From an uncultured Eubacterium sp. (GTDB lineage Bacteria; Bacillota_A; Clostridia; Lachnospirales; Lachnospiraceae), in assembly GCA_948468465.1 (NCBI GenBank), contig CAOKJJ010000035.1, forward strand, positions 1 to 34,788: 34,788 nt of DNA, written 5' to 3'. The translations under genes and the position numbers were made by a program. Every line of letters begins with the position of its first letter. Position 1 is the stretch's first letter. This document shows positions 16,642-25,089 of this stretch, piece after piece. Under the pieces are notes generated by a model. The model saw only the letters and a list, made by a program, of their open reading frames with translations, was not told the DNA's origin and ran no database searches.

Positions 16642-16673
16642 TCCATACGTAACCATTCAGATATCAACGTCAT

Positions 16674-17990
16674 TTACTCAAGCTTTTCATCGTCAGGCTC
16701 TGCGCCCTGCATTTTCTTCAGTTCTTTGATCGCCCGTCTCACCTGGTTGTCTTTCATATAGTCATACAAAGCGCCAGCTTCTTTTTTTCCGGTATATTTA
16801 TATTTCAGCTCGATATCCGGCGCAATGCCCGTACCGTGAATATTTTCTCCCTTTGGCGTAAAATATTTCGCCGTCGTAAGCTTAATCGCGCTGTTATCCG
16901 CCAGCGGCCGTACGGTCTGCACAACGCCTTTTCCAAACGTTGTCGTTCCGATTAAAATGCCGTAATCATAGTCCCTGACAGCTCCGGCAAATATTTCCGA
17001 ACAGCTCGCACTGTTTCCATTGATCAAAACCGCCAGCGGCATATCCAGATAATGCTGTGCATCCGACGTTTCCTCCTGCCGATTGCCATATTTATCTTCC
17101 ACATACACAATCAGGCCTTCCGGCAATATATAGTCCATCACTTCCGTTACGCTTTCCAGCATTCCGCCCGGATTGTCACGCAGATCGACAATCATCTTTT
17201 CCATCCCTTCAGTCTGTAAGCTTTCCACCGCTGTTTTAAAATCCGCGCCTGTCGCTTTGCCAAATTCATTGATGACGATCAGGCCGATATCGTCTTCCAG
17301 CATCATCTGCTCTACGGTAGGAACGTCAACCTGCGCCCGCTTTACTTTGAATTCCCGTTCTTCAAATTCCCCTTCTCTGGAAATAACAAGCCGTACTTTG
17401 CTGTCTGCTTTGCCCCGGATATGCGTAACCAGCTCTGACAGCTCCATGGAACGCGCATCTATCTTTTCTACCATAATAACGGTATCTCCGGGCTTAAGTC
17501 CCGCCTGCTCCGCCGGAGTTCCATCGTATATTTTAATAATCTTTACACGCATGGTCTCCGGATCCTGCTGTAAAACCGCGCCAATCCCATTGTATTGCGC
17601 ACTTGCGGAAATCATCATTTCTTCGTATTCTTCTTCTGTATAATAAGCTGAATAAGGATCCCCGAGACTTGCGAACAATCCTTTGTAAAGTCCTTCGGTA
17701 AGCTCCTCTTCATCGACATCTTCATAATAGTACGCTTTGATCAGCGCTGCCAGATCATTGATCTTGGCCCGTACAGAGCTGTCCGCAATATTTGCGGATA
17801 CTCCTTCATAGCTGATGCTTCCTCCCGGACTAAATCGTCCATGCAGCCAAAAGACACCTGCCGCGGCCAACAGCAGCAGCACAATGGTCATACATAAGAC
17901 ACCGGATAAAAACCCTTTGGAAAACCGATGGTCCGATTTCATCACAACGATATCCGTCTTTTGTAAATCCTCTCTGTCTTCCTGTTCCAT
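16674..17990 (-). CDS. S41 family C-terminal processing peptidase
   Basis: This 438-aa membrane-anchored protease has a cytosolic N-terminus, a transmembrane helix (about 29-49), a conserved helical lead (ALIKAYYYEDVDEEEL), a PDZ domain (about 125-210) and the S41 catalytic domain. NGNSASCSE places the nucleophile at Ser329, and TFGKG places the general base at Lys354, 25 residues later as in Prc/CtpA. DPYSAYYTEEEY is also typical. The active site faces outside. It follows ftsX by 27 nt, which fits a role in trimming wall-remodelling proteins. RBS is AAGGAAAGGG. Confidence 0.93.
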   Translation of the reverse strand: MEQEDREDLQKTDIVVMKSDHRFSKGFLSGVLCMTIVLLLLAAAGVFWLHGRFSPGGSISYEGVSANIADSSVRAKINDLAALIKAYYYEDVDEEELTEGLYKGLFASLGDPYSAYYTEEEYEEMMISASAQYNGIGAVLQQDPETMRVKIIKIYDGTPAEQAGLKPGDTVIMVEKIDARSMELSELVTHIRGKADSKVRLVISREGEFEEREFKVKRAQVDVPTVEQMMLEDDIGLIVINEFGKATGADFKTAVESLQTEGMEKMIVDLRDNPGGMLESVTEVMDYILPEGLIVYVEDKYGNRQEETSDAQHYLDMPLAVLINGNSASCSEIFAGAVRDYDYGILIGTTTFGKGVVQTVRPLADNSAIKLTTAKYFTPKGENIHGTGIAPDIELKYKYTGKKEAGALYDYMKDNQVRRAIKELKKMQGAEPDDEKLE

Positions 17991-18017
17991 ATCCCTTTCC
18001 TTTACCTGATATTTATT

Positions 18018-18926
18018 CTACACTTTTAAATGCTTGCGTATGGTCAGCCCGCTTCCGACAAAGCCAATGCCAATGCCGAGAACAACTGCCACCGGCGCAA
18101 GCGTCTGAAACACTTCTTCTACGGATAAAAATGTCATCAGATTATTTAAAAAACTGAACTTTTCAGCAACAAAATCAATCAGTTTTTCATAAATGCTGTA
18201 TAAAATAACCATTGGCAGCACAGAACCGATCAGTCCTATCATAATGCCCTCTACATAAAACGGGGCTTTTACAAAATAATCCGCCGCACCGATCAGTTTC
18301 ATAATCGCAATCTCTTCTCTGCGGACCGCAATGCCGACAGATACCGTATTGCTGATCAAAAAGATCGCAACCGCAAATAAAATCGAAATAATGCCCATAG
18401 ATACATAGCCTACCAGACGGTTAAAGTCCGCAAGCATGTTGGCAAGCGATTCCGACTGCTTCACTTCACGCACACCGGCAAGTGATTCCAGATACTGAAC
18501 CAGATCCTGCTGCTCAGATACATCCCGCAAATACACCTCATAGCTGGACAGTTTTTCCAACGGATTATCCTTGCCAAAAGTATCCGCCGCCTCTTCGTCT
18601 CCTTCAAAATAAATCATTTTAAACTCTTCCCACGCTTCATCCGCGGAAACGTAGTTCTTATCTAGAACACCCGGCGCTTTCTGGATGGCCTGGCCAATCG
18701 CCTGCATCTGTTCTTCTGAGATATCCTCTTCAAAAAAAACAGTAATTGCCACGCCCTCTTCCACATTTTGCACCATCGACTGAAAATTTGCCACAATCGA
18801 ATAAAAAATTCCAAACAGGAAGATACATGCTGTCATCGTCGCAATAGAAGCGCTGGAAAACAGCTTGTTTCTCCATATATTAATCAATCCCTGCTTGAGA
18901 GAATAAAAAAAACCGCTAATCCTCAT
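18018..18926 (-). CDS. ftsX: cell division ABC transporter permease FtsX
   Basis: The 302-aa protein starts at 18926, with GGGAGG 8 nt upstream and an 11-nt overlap with the ftsE end. The frame remains open to 19052 but only inside ftsE. It has four membrane helices: about 23-43, and a C-terminal group of three at about 175-300. An extracellular domain lies between the first and second. In Gram-positives FtsEX activates peptidoglycan hydrolases (CwlO/PcsB type NlpC or CHAP enzymes). The NlpC/P60 enzyme encoded 4 kb away could be such a partner, but this is inference. Confidence 0.94.
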   Translation of the reverse strand: MRISGFFYSLKQGLINIWRNKLFSSASIATMTACIFLFGIFYSIVANFQSMVQNVEEGVAITVFFEEDISEEQMQAIGQAIQKAPGVLDKNYVSADEAWEEFKMIYFEGDEEAADTFGKDNPLEKLSSYEVYLRDVSEQQDLVQYLESLAGVREVKQSESLANMLADFNRLVGYVSMGIISILFAVAIFLISNTVSVGIAVRREEIAIMKLIGAADYFVKAPFYVEGIMIGLIGSVLPMVILYSIYEKLIDFVAEKFSFLNNLMTFLSVEEVFQTLAPVAVVLGIGIGFVGSGLTIRKHLKV

Positions 18927-19674
18927 CGAAGAAACCTCCCGACCCTTTCTCACTTGTAAGATACACACCTTTTGTCTTATCTGTAATCGCTTTCTCCCAT
19001 TCTGAGCTTTCCGCGCCTCCGTCATTGATGACAATTCCTTTGTCAATTTCAATCACGCGCTTTTTCATAATGCGGACGATTTCCAGATTATGCGTAACTA
19101 CAACCACGGTTGTTCCGCGGGCGTTGATCTCCTCTAACAGGTTCATAATTTCCCAGGCATTGTTATTATCCAGATTTCCGGTCGGCTCATCGGCCAGCAG
19201 AATCTTAGGATGATTGACCAAAGCACGTGCAATGGCCACACGCTGCTGCTCTCCGCCGGACAGCTGTTTTGGATATGACCGGTATTTTGCAGCCAGCCCT
19301 ACCATAGACAGCATCTGCGGCACCTTTTTACGGATAATTCTGCCGGAGCTGCCTACGACATGCATGGCAAAGCTGACATTATCGTATACGTTCCGATCCT
19401 TCAGCAGGCGGAAATCCTGAAATACGACACCAATCTGGCGGCGGAAAACAGGTATCTGCCGGCGTCTGATACTGCCAATATCCTGATTGTTTATGTAAAT
19501 TTTTCCATTTGTCGGCTCCAGTTCCTTTAGCAACAGCTTAATTAACGTTGATTTTCCAGAACCGCTGTCACCTACTACAAACACAAACTCCCCTTCCTTT
19601 ATCCGGATGGAAATATCATCCAGCGCAGGAATCCCTTCTGCGTATGACTTACTCACATGTTCAAGCCGAATCAT
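18916..19674 (-). CDS. ftsE: cell division ATP-binding protein FtsE
   Basis: This ABC ATPase of 252 aa has Walker A GDSGSGKS (35-42), the Q-loop VVFQDFRL, the signature LSGGEQQRVAIARAL, Walker B ILLADEPTGNLD and the H-loop VVVTHN. It pairs with FtsX. The C-terminus is about 20 residues longer than usual (acidic, Gly-Phe-Phe end). GGAGG lies 10 nt before the ATG. It follows the CdaR-like regulator by 16 nt. Confidence 0.95.
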   Translation of the reverse strand: MIRLEHVSKSYAEGIPALDDISIRIKEGEFVFVVGDSGSGKSTLIKLLLKELEPTNGKIYINNQDIGSIRRRQIPVFRRQIGVVFQDFRLLKDRNVYDNVSFAMHVVGSSGRIIRKKVPQMLSMVGLAAKYRSYPKQLSGGEQQRVAIARALVNHPKILLADEPTGNLDNNNAWEIMNLLEEINARGTTVVVVTHNLEIVRIMKKRVIEIDKGIVINDGGAESSEWEKAITDKTKGVYLTSEKGSGGFFDED

Positions 19675-19690
19675 AAATCTGCTTATCCTC

Positions 19691-20779
19691 CTAATAATCC
19701 AGTGTTTCCATATACTTCATGTATTTTACAACCATAAGCGCAATCTTAAACGTAATGGCATCTTCAAATACCCGAAGGTCCAGTCCCGTGCTTTTCTGCA
19801 GCTTATCCAGCCGGTATACAAGCGTATTGCGGTGAATGTAAAGCTGTCTGGAAGTTTCGGACACATTCAGGCTGTTTTCAAAAAATTTGTTAATGGTCGT
19901 CAGTGTCTCCTCGTCAAATTCGTCCGGAGATTTCGCATCAAAAATTTCTTTGATAAACATCTTGCACAATGGAATCGGCAGCTGGTAAATCAGACGTCCG
20001 ATACCGAGCTGTGAATAGGCAATAATATCCTTTTCTTCAAAAAATATCTTGCCGACATCAAGCGCCATGCGTGCTTCTTTATAAGAGCGGGATACTTCCT
20101 TGATCTCACCAACGATCGTCCCATATGCAATATGCTCCTGTCCGGTAAGATCCGAACTGAACAGATTCCAGATAACCTCCGCAGTTTTGGCCAGATCGTC
20201 ATATCCTTCGTTTTCCGCCAGCTCTTTGACGACAATAATGTTTTTCTCATCTACTGCTGTCACAAAATCTCTGGATTTTCCTCCAAACAGGCTTCTAACA
20301 CGCTCCAGCTCATTGCCGTCTTTTTCACGGTTTGTCTCAATAATATAAACGGCTCTGCGCACATCCGCCTCAATATGCAGCTTCTTTGCGCGGTTGTAAA
20401 TATCTACCAGCAATAAATTATCCAACAGTAAATTTTTAATAAAGTTATCCTTATCGAACCGTTCTTTGTATGCAATTAACAAATTTTGAATCTGAAAGCT
20501 GGCAATTTTACCGATCATATACACATCATCGCTTTCTCCATACGCAAGCAATACATATTCCAGCTGATGCTCATCAAACACCTTAAAAAACTGACATCCC
20601 TGCATAACCTGACTGTCAGCCGGAGATTCCACAAAAAGAAGCGCGGAATCTTTATATCTCTCACTATCTGTAAATGTCGACGCCAAAACTTTACCCTCTG
20701 TATCAATCACACATAAATCAGTCCGGGTTATCCCCTTTAACCCGTCTATCGTATTCTGAAGTATTTGGTTTGATATCAT
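19691..20779 (-). CDS. CdaR/PucR-type transcriptional regulator
   Basis: This 362-aa protein has an N-terminal sensory region (about 1-130, with CVIDTEGKVLAST as in sugar-diacid or putative ligand-binding domains), a GGDEF-like middle region (about 135-270) and a C-terminal HTH of the PucR type (about 300-362, FFENSLNVSETSRQLYIHRNTLVYRLDKL). The ligand is unknown. It lies directly upstream of ftsE on the same strand, a neighbourhood shared by related Clostridia, so it may influence ftsEX-ctp expression. Confidence 0.88.
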   Translation of the reverse strand: MISNQILQNTIDGLKGITRTDLCVIDTEGKVLASTFTDSERYKDSALLFVESPADSQVMQGCQFFKVFDEHQLEYVLLAYGESDDVYMIGKIASFQIQNLLIAYKERFDKDNFIKNLLLDNLLLVDIYNRAKKLHIEADVRRAVYIIETNREKDGNELERVRSLFGGKSRDFVTAVDEKNIIVVKELAENEGYDDLAKTAEVIWNLFSSDLTGQEHIAYGTIVGEIKEVSRSYKEARMALDVGKIFFEEKDIIAYSQLGIGRLIYQLPIPLCKMFIKEIFDAKSPDEFDEETLTTINKFFENSLNVSETSRQLYIHRNTLVYRLDKLQKSTGLDLRVFEDAITFKIALMVVKYMKYMETLDY

Positions 20780-20922
20780 ATTCTTTCTCCTTCTCTTCCA
20801 GTAACCTTCTGCTGTGTAAAAATTTCACAAAAAACCTTCCATCTTTTTGTATAAAAAATCAGTTTTAATTATCATAATACAAAACGCAAAAAAAATAAAG
20901 TAGAAAGTCACATTTTTTTGTG

Positions 20923-21783
20923 CTAATATTCCAAAAAACCTTCCCCAAGCACTTCTCTTGCATCTGTAACAATAACAAATGCATGAACGTCGATATTTCT
21001 AATATATTCTTTTAATATGACAACCTCCTTTTTCGACACAATGCAAAACAGCATGCTGCGCTCCTCTCCCCGATACATGCCTACGGCCGGCAGCAATGTC
21101 GTGCCCCTGTTCAGCTGATGCATAACCGCGTCTGCGATCTGTTCATACTGATCCGATATAATATATACCGCTTTGGAGAACTTTCCGCCTTCTGTAATAT
21201 AATCTGACACTCTCGATGTAATATACACCGCAAACACCGCATACAAAGAAGCCCGAATTCCACAGACATAAATTCCCGCAAATATTATCATCGCATCAAT
21301 TATCTGCAATATCTGCGCAATCGAATACGCCCGAAACTTCATATGAAGCAGTGTCGCAATCAGATCCGTTCCGCCGGTCGCCACCTGCGCACTCAGCACC
21401 AGCCCAATGCCGGCGCCCGTCAAAACTCCGCCATACACCGACGCAAGCAGATAATCCCCTCCGGCCAGATCGCAGTCCGGTATCACGCCCAGCCAAAAAG
21501 AAAGCGACAATGACGCAAGCAGCGTTCGTCCAAGAAACCGTCCACCTTTTAACCGAAACGCAATAAGAAAAAGAGGTATATTCAATACGAGGTTCGTAAA
21601 CCAGATAGGAATTCCGCCTGTTACGAATCCTGCGGTCAGTCGGCGCAGCATAATGCCGATACCGGTAAATCCTCCGGTAACAAGCCCGATCTGGTCATAA
21701 GTGCTTCTAATGGCAAATGCCATAATACCCGTTCCTGCTATGATCAGCAGATACGGACGGATCTGTCTCATCTTATTATTCAT
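20923..21783 (-). CDS. YitT family membrane protein
   Basis: This 286-aa protein has five or six N-terminal hydrophobic helices (YitT_membrane) and a soluble C-terminal DUF2179 domain (about 205-286: VYIISDQYEQIADAVM and a late GEGFLEY end). The ATG at 21783 is preferred over 21795 because GAGGA lies 5 nt upstream of it; it overlaps the end of the WecG-like gene by 8 nt. Transport function is not established. Confidence 0.92.
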   Translation of the reverse strand: MNNKMRQIRPYLLIIAGTGIMAFAIRSTYDQIGLVTGGFTGIGIMLRRLTAGFVTGGIPIWFTNLVLNIPLFLIAFRLKGGRFLGRTLLASLSLSFWLGVIPDCDLAGGDYLLASVYGGVLTGAGIGLVLSAQVATGGTDLIATLLHMKFRAYSIAQILQIIDAMIIFAGIYVCGIRASLYAVFAVYITSRVSDYITEGGKFSKAVYIISDQYEQIADAVMHQLNRGTTLLPAVGMYRGEERSMLFCIVSKKEVVILKEYIRNIDVHAFVIVTDAREVLGEGFLEY

Positions 21784-22453
21784 GTCTGTCCTCATAATTG
21801 TGAATTACATTTTTAAACCTTCCCTTATGGATCAGCTGCTGAAACCAGCATAAAAAGGATGGTTTTTTTTGTGTTTGCTTTAAATCATTCCCAAGCGAAT
21901 ACCAGACCCTGGCACTGATTTTAGCCTTTTCCTGCATCAAAAATGCATCTTCCTGCGGAGAATCAAGCACAGACAAAATAATGTCCGGTGCAGCTGCGTT
22001 AATTTCATTAATCATCATATCATATTCGTTTCCACACGTATCTAATACATAGTTTCCCACAATCCGTATATTTTCATACTCTGTTTTTAAAAATTCTGAA
22101 AAAGCGATAAGATCATCCTGGCTTTCGGCAACAAGGAAAAAACTGCTTTCGCAGTAAATTCTTTCCTGCAGAAATTCTCTCATAAACTGATGTTCTCCCG
22201 CTTCACGCAGACGTTGGGCAGAATAGATACCCGCTTCTGTCAAAATTTCCCGATCGCTGACGACAACCAAATCCGCCTGGTCAATACCGTCCCGCACGGT
22301 CTGATCTTGCGCAGCCATGTTAAGCATTTTTACGGATACTGTCCGAATAATATTTAATTCCTGTTTATCATAAAATGATTCGCTCTTTTTGATCTCTTCC
22401 CGCAGCGTAAAATTATCAATCTCCATCCCAAGCAGCCGGATTTTTTTTACCAT
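21776..22453 (-). CDS. WecG/TagA/CpsF family glycosyltransferase-like protein
   Basis: This 225-aa protein has the family layout: N-terminal LLGMEIDNFT, VSVKMLNMAA, the DLVVVSDREIL strand in place of the usual D-G segment, RIVGNYVLD, and the PDIILSVLDSPQED loop corresponding to the conserved G-x-P-x-Q-E segment. The middle is shorter and some catalytic residues of active TagA differ, so its enzymatic activity is uncertain. It starts the operon with yitT. GAGG lies 7 nt before the ATG. Confidence 0.8.
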   Translation of the reverse strand: MVKKIRLLGMEIDNFTLREEIKKSESFYDKQELNIIRTVSVKMLNMAAQDQTVRDGIDQADLVVVSDREILTEAGIYSAQRLREAGEHQFMREFLQERIYCESSFFLVAESQDDLIAFSEFLKTEYENIRIVGNYVLDTCGNEYDMMINEINAAAPDIILSVLDSPQEDAFLMQEKAKISARVWYSLGNDLKQTQKKPSFLCWFQQLIHKGRFKNVIHNYEDRHE

Positions 22454-22478
22454 ACATTACCTCACTTTTATCATAAAT

Positions 22479-22516
22479 CCCAACGGGGCATGCTATACCC
22501 AACGGGGCATGCTACA
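22479..22516. repeat. 19-bp tandem repeat in the WecG-like gene leader
   Basis: CCCAACGGGGCATGCTATA (22479-22497) is followed by a copy differing at one base (22498-22516). It lies between the -10 box and the ribosome binding site, so it is in the 5' UTR. Each unit can form a small CCC/GGG hairpin. Confidence 0.85.
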
Positions 22517-22535
22517 TGCTATACGATAAGTCAGT

Positions 22536-22564
22536 AGTATAGCAAATCCTACTGTTTTTTGCAA
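22536..22564 (-). promoter_or_regulatory. SigA promoter of the WecG-like-yitT operon
   Basis: On the minus strand TTGCAA (22559-22564) is 17 nt upstream of TATACT (22536-22541), about 80 nt before the start codon. Confidence 0.7.
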
Positions 22565-22751
22565 GTCACAGGAAATAATTGTAAATGCTAAATGTGACAA
22601 TTGTATGAAAATTTCGACATATTACGACCTTTTTTGCTATTTACCATATGATTCAAAAGTCAATAGATTTTTCAATCTATTTCTGAAACTGTTCATCTTT
22701 ATGAATGCTTCACAAAACAAATGTTCCGGCTTTACGGAACTATCCACCATC

Positions 22752-22839
22752 TTTTCCACATTTTATTTTGTGGATAACGTTCATAACTCTGTGTATAACT
22801 CCATTTTTTCACCTTTTCAACATTTTTTGATGTGGATAA
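22752..22839. promoter_or_regulatory. DnaA-box cluster in an AT-rich gap
   Basis: Two perfect DnaA boxes (TGTGGATAA, minus-strand TTATCCACA) lie at 22769-22777 and 22831-22839. A one-mismatch box (TGTGTATAA) lies at 22790-22798 in the same orientation, and TTTTCCACA at 22752-22760 is a one-mismatch box in the opposite orientation. The boxes are 21 and 41 bp apart, close to whole helical turns. The surroundings (about 22600-22930) are AT-rich with T tracts and hold no convincing gene. dnaA/dnaN are not nearby. Confidence 0.6.
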
Positions 22840-22958
22840 CTTTTTTTCGACTGCCAATCTTTTTTGTCATTTCCTGGAAATAGCATTTTTTTTTGGTTAT
22901 TTTGCACATTCGCTTTTTTACAAGCCAACTCATCAGAAGACAAAAAGACATAAAACAA

Positions 22959-23000
22959 AAATGGGAAAACGCTTCACCTAAATGAAGTGTTTTCCCATTT
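22959..23000 (-). terminator. intrinsic terminator of the NlpC/P60 gene
   Basis: An 18-bp stem (22959-22976 with 22983-23000, one G-U pair) encloses a 6-nt loop, followed on the minus strand by TTTTTGTTTT. It lies 60 nt past the stop of the secreted hydrolase gene. Confidence 0.88.
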
Positions 23001-23060
23001 ATTGATAAAATAATCTTATTCTTTATAAAACATCTATGATTTTCAAAAAATTACAACTAT

Positions 23061-24371
23061 TTAGAAAATTCTGCGAACCGCAACAACCGGACGGTAATTT
23101 GCCGGTGATGTATATTTAATGCCATCCGCCGGATTGCTTGCATGAATCACTGTATTGCCGCCCGCATAAATAGCAACATGTCCATCATAACACAAAATAT
23201 CTCCTGGCTGCATGCTGTCATAGCTTACGCTATAGCCAGCGCTTCTCAGTGCACTGGAAGAATGAGGTAAGGATACTCCAAAATGCGCATATACACTCAT
23301 AACAAAGCCGGAACAATCTGTACCGCCTGTCAGACTGGAACCGCCATATACATACGGATTGCCTAAAAACTGGCTGGCATAGTTAACAACTGACTGGCCC
23401 GAACCGCTTGTGCTGCTTGCAGAAGGTGCGGATTCTGTACTTGAGGAACTGCTTGTCCCTGCGGATGAAGAACTTCCGGCAGATGAGGAACTGCTTGTCC
23501 CTGCGGACGAAGCATTGTTCGCAGCTTCCTCCTGCGCTCTGCGTGCGGCTTCTTCTGCTTCCAGTCTGGCCTGTTCAATTGCAAGTCTGGCTTCTTCTTC
23601 AGCCTTTGATTCTGCATATGTATATTCACGGGTAATATCTACGTAATCAGAAGAAACATATCCTTTTCCATCATCAACGGTTACTTTTACCCATCCGTCT
23701 TTATATGCTTTCATACTTGCTACTTCCAGCTCTTCACCGTCCGGTACAAGTGTCAGCACTTCGGATTTCTGAGACGCTTTGCTTCTGACCTTCAAGGTTG
23801 TCGTATTCACTTTCGCAATCTGAACCCCAACCGATTTAACAAGGTCTTCATCGCCGACAACTACAAAATCACTTTTTACATATCCGATTACGGAACCGGA
23901 TTTTATTTTATACCAGTCGCCCTTTTTACGGATTACAGTCGCAACAGAATTACTATACAGCTTTCCAAGCTGCTCCGCGTTTTCATTTGGCTTTTTGCGG
24001 ATATTCACATAATCGTTTACCTGTGCTACCGCCATTTTATCATAATTCATTTTATCTACGCTGCTTTTTTTCTTTTCAACTGTTACTTTTTCTTTTTTAC
24101 TTTTTTTACTGTTATCTTTTGCAGCGCTTTTCTGATCAGATGCTTTTGCATCGTTTTTACTCTGCGACACTAAATTCTTTTCCAAATAATCTGCTACCGC
24201 AGATGATACTCCTGCTGTTGTCGATGAAGTATTTAACTCGCTTTTTACAATAGCGCTTGCATATTGTGAAATACCTGCGGACGGAGCGGCCATTACGTTA
24301 TATGCCGGCAGCGTTGTAAACAATGTACCTGCCAGACAGCAAGCTGCTATTTTCAGTGGTTGATTCTTCAT
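23061..24371 (-). CDS. secreted SH3-domain NlpC/P60 peptidoglycan hydrolase
   Basis: The 436-aa product has a signal peptide (hydrophobic 8-25, cleavage likely after MAA near 28-29), a Lys/Ser-rich stretch, two bacterial SH3 domains (about 115-172 and 185-247), an Ala/Glu/Arg helical segment (252-285), a Ser-rich linker (288-325) and a C-terminal NlpC/P60 domain. The catalytic set is visible as Cys353 (TDCSGF), His398 (GHVAIYAG) and His410. Such enzymes cut D-gamma-Glu-mDAP or related cross-bridges in the wall. GGAGG lies 5 nt before the ATG. Monocistronic, with its own promoter and terminator. Confidence 0.94.
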   Translation of the reverse strand: MKNQPLKIAACCLAGTLFTTLPAYNVMAAPSAGISQYASAIVKSELNTSSTTAGVSSAVADYLEKNLVSQSKNDAKASDQKSAAKDNSKKSKKEKVTVEKKKSSVDKMNYDKMAVAQVNDYVNIRKKPNENAEQLGKLYSNSVATVIRKKGDWYKIKSGSVIGYVKSDFVVVGDEDLVKSVGVQIAKVNTTTLKVRSKASQKSEVLTLVPDGEELEVASMKAYKDGWVKVTVDDGKGYVSSDYVDITREYTYAESKAEEEARLAIEQARLEAEEAARRAQEEAANNASSAGTSSSSSAGSSSSAGTSSSSSTESAPSASSTSGSGQSVVNYASQFLGNPYVYGGSSLTGGTDCSGFVMSVYAHFGVSLPHSSSALRSAGYSVSYDSMQPGDILCYDGHVAIYAGGNTVIHASNPADGIKYTSPANYRPVVAVRRIF

Positions 24372-24439
24372 GCTTTCCTCCTAATTTTCTCCCATAATGA
24401 ATGATATCATATATAATTGCATACTTATCTTTTTTATTT

Positions 24440-24456
24440 ATTACAGATTTATTACG
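24440..24456 (-). promoter_or_regulatory. WalR-like box at the NlpC/P60 transcription start
   Basis: On the minus strand CGTAAT-N5-TGTAAT matches the WalR (YycF) consensus TGTWAH-N5-TGTWAH at all but the first base. It overlaps the predicted transcription start, a position that suggests repression if real. Confidence 0.4.
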
Positions 24457-24462
24457 ATATTG

Positions 24463-24491
24463 ATTATAGCAGAGCATATTCATGATGTCAA
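24463..24491 (-). promoter_or_regulatory. SigA promoter of the NlpC/P60 gene
   Basis: On the minus strand a perfect TTGACA (24486-24491), a 17-nt spacer and a perfect TATAAT (24463-24468) predict transcription start near 24456, leaving an 85-nt leader. Confidence 0.85.
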
Positions 24492-24586
24492 CAGATTTGT
24501 CGCAGATATATCGGGTAAATTTTGTTGTTTTTTATGCAATTTTACAAATGGGGCAATGATTTTAAGTACTTAAAACGAAATATATC

Positions 24587-24603
24587 TGTAATAAATGTGT
24601 TAT
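24587..24603 (+). promoter_or_regulatory. WalR-like box
   Basis: TGTAAT-N5-TGTTAT fully matches TGTWAH-N5-TGTWAH on the plus strand. It lies about 95 bp upstream of the NlpC/P60 -35 box and about 90 bp upstream of the YjfB -10 box, between divergent genes. Function is inferred from consensus only. Confidence 0.4.
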
Positions 24604-24672
24604 TTCTACAAAATGAGACTGCAATTTCTTCTTTTTATGTTTATTTTGCACGTAACCGCACAGATTTTAGGA

Positions 24673-24701
24673 TTGTTTTTTTCTGATTTGGCAGGTATAA
24701 T
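24673..24701 (+). promoter_or_regulatory. probable promoter of the YjfB-like gene
   Basis: TATAAT (24696-24701) is 17 nt downstream of a weak TTGTTT (24673-24678). No clear SigD-type motif (TAAA / GCCGATAA) is seen. Confidence 0.5.
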
Positions 24702-24747
24702 GAAAGTGCAGCTGATAGCTGTATATATAAAAGAAGGAGGTGTTTTT

Positions 24748-24942
24748 ATGGAAATTGGTTCTCTGGCAGATATCGCCCTTTCGCAGATGCCTGCTTTATC
24801 TACAACAAAGCCAAGCGATATTTCAATCGCCATGCTGAGCAAACAGCTGGATATGACGCAGGAAATGGGCGCTGATATGATTAAAGCGATGGAACAGTCT
24901 GTGACTCCGCATATTGGCGGCAATATTGATGTATATGCGTAA
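24748..24942 (+). CDS. YjfB family protein (putative motility protein)
   Basis: From the ATG at 24748, with GGAGG 7 nt upstream, this is a 64-aa protein. It has the YjfB family pattern: N-terminal IGSLADIALSQ, a Met-rich helix, and the ending MEQSVTPHIGGNIDVYA, which closely resembles the MMEQSVQPHLGGNLD end of Bacillus YjfB. The reading frame is open upstream to 24595, but this lacks an RBS. Function is unknown; in some Firmicutes it belongs to the SigD (motility) regulon, which the promoter here does not support. Confidence 0.87.
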   Translation: MEIGSLADIALSQMPALSTTKPSDISIAMLSKQLDMTQEMGADMIKAMEQSVTPHIGGNIDVYA

Positions 24943-25089
24943 ACTTTTTTGCTGCGGCAATGATTAGCAGCAGCGACTGTATTGCCAGCAATCACAGAAT
25001 CCGGCACCTCAGAAGTCGCCTTCGGTAAAGTGTCGGATTCCTAAATATTCTGTCAGCCCCTGTAAAATCATGCTGCGTTTCTGCACAGG

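Noticed and set aside
22600..22930. Chromosomal origin oriC
   Set aside because: No dnaA, dnaN, rpmH or gid genes are nearby, so only a DnaA-box cluster can be claimed.
24997..25040. Hairpin GAATCCGGCAC/GTGTCGGATTC as a strong terminator
   Set aside because: The stem is good but no T tract follows on either strand, so it is mentioned only as a possible end signal.
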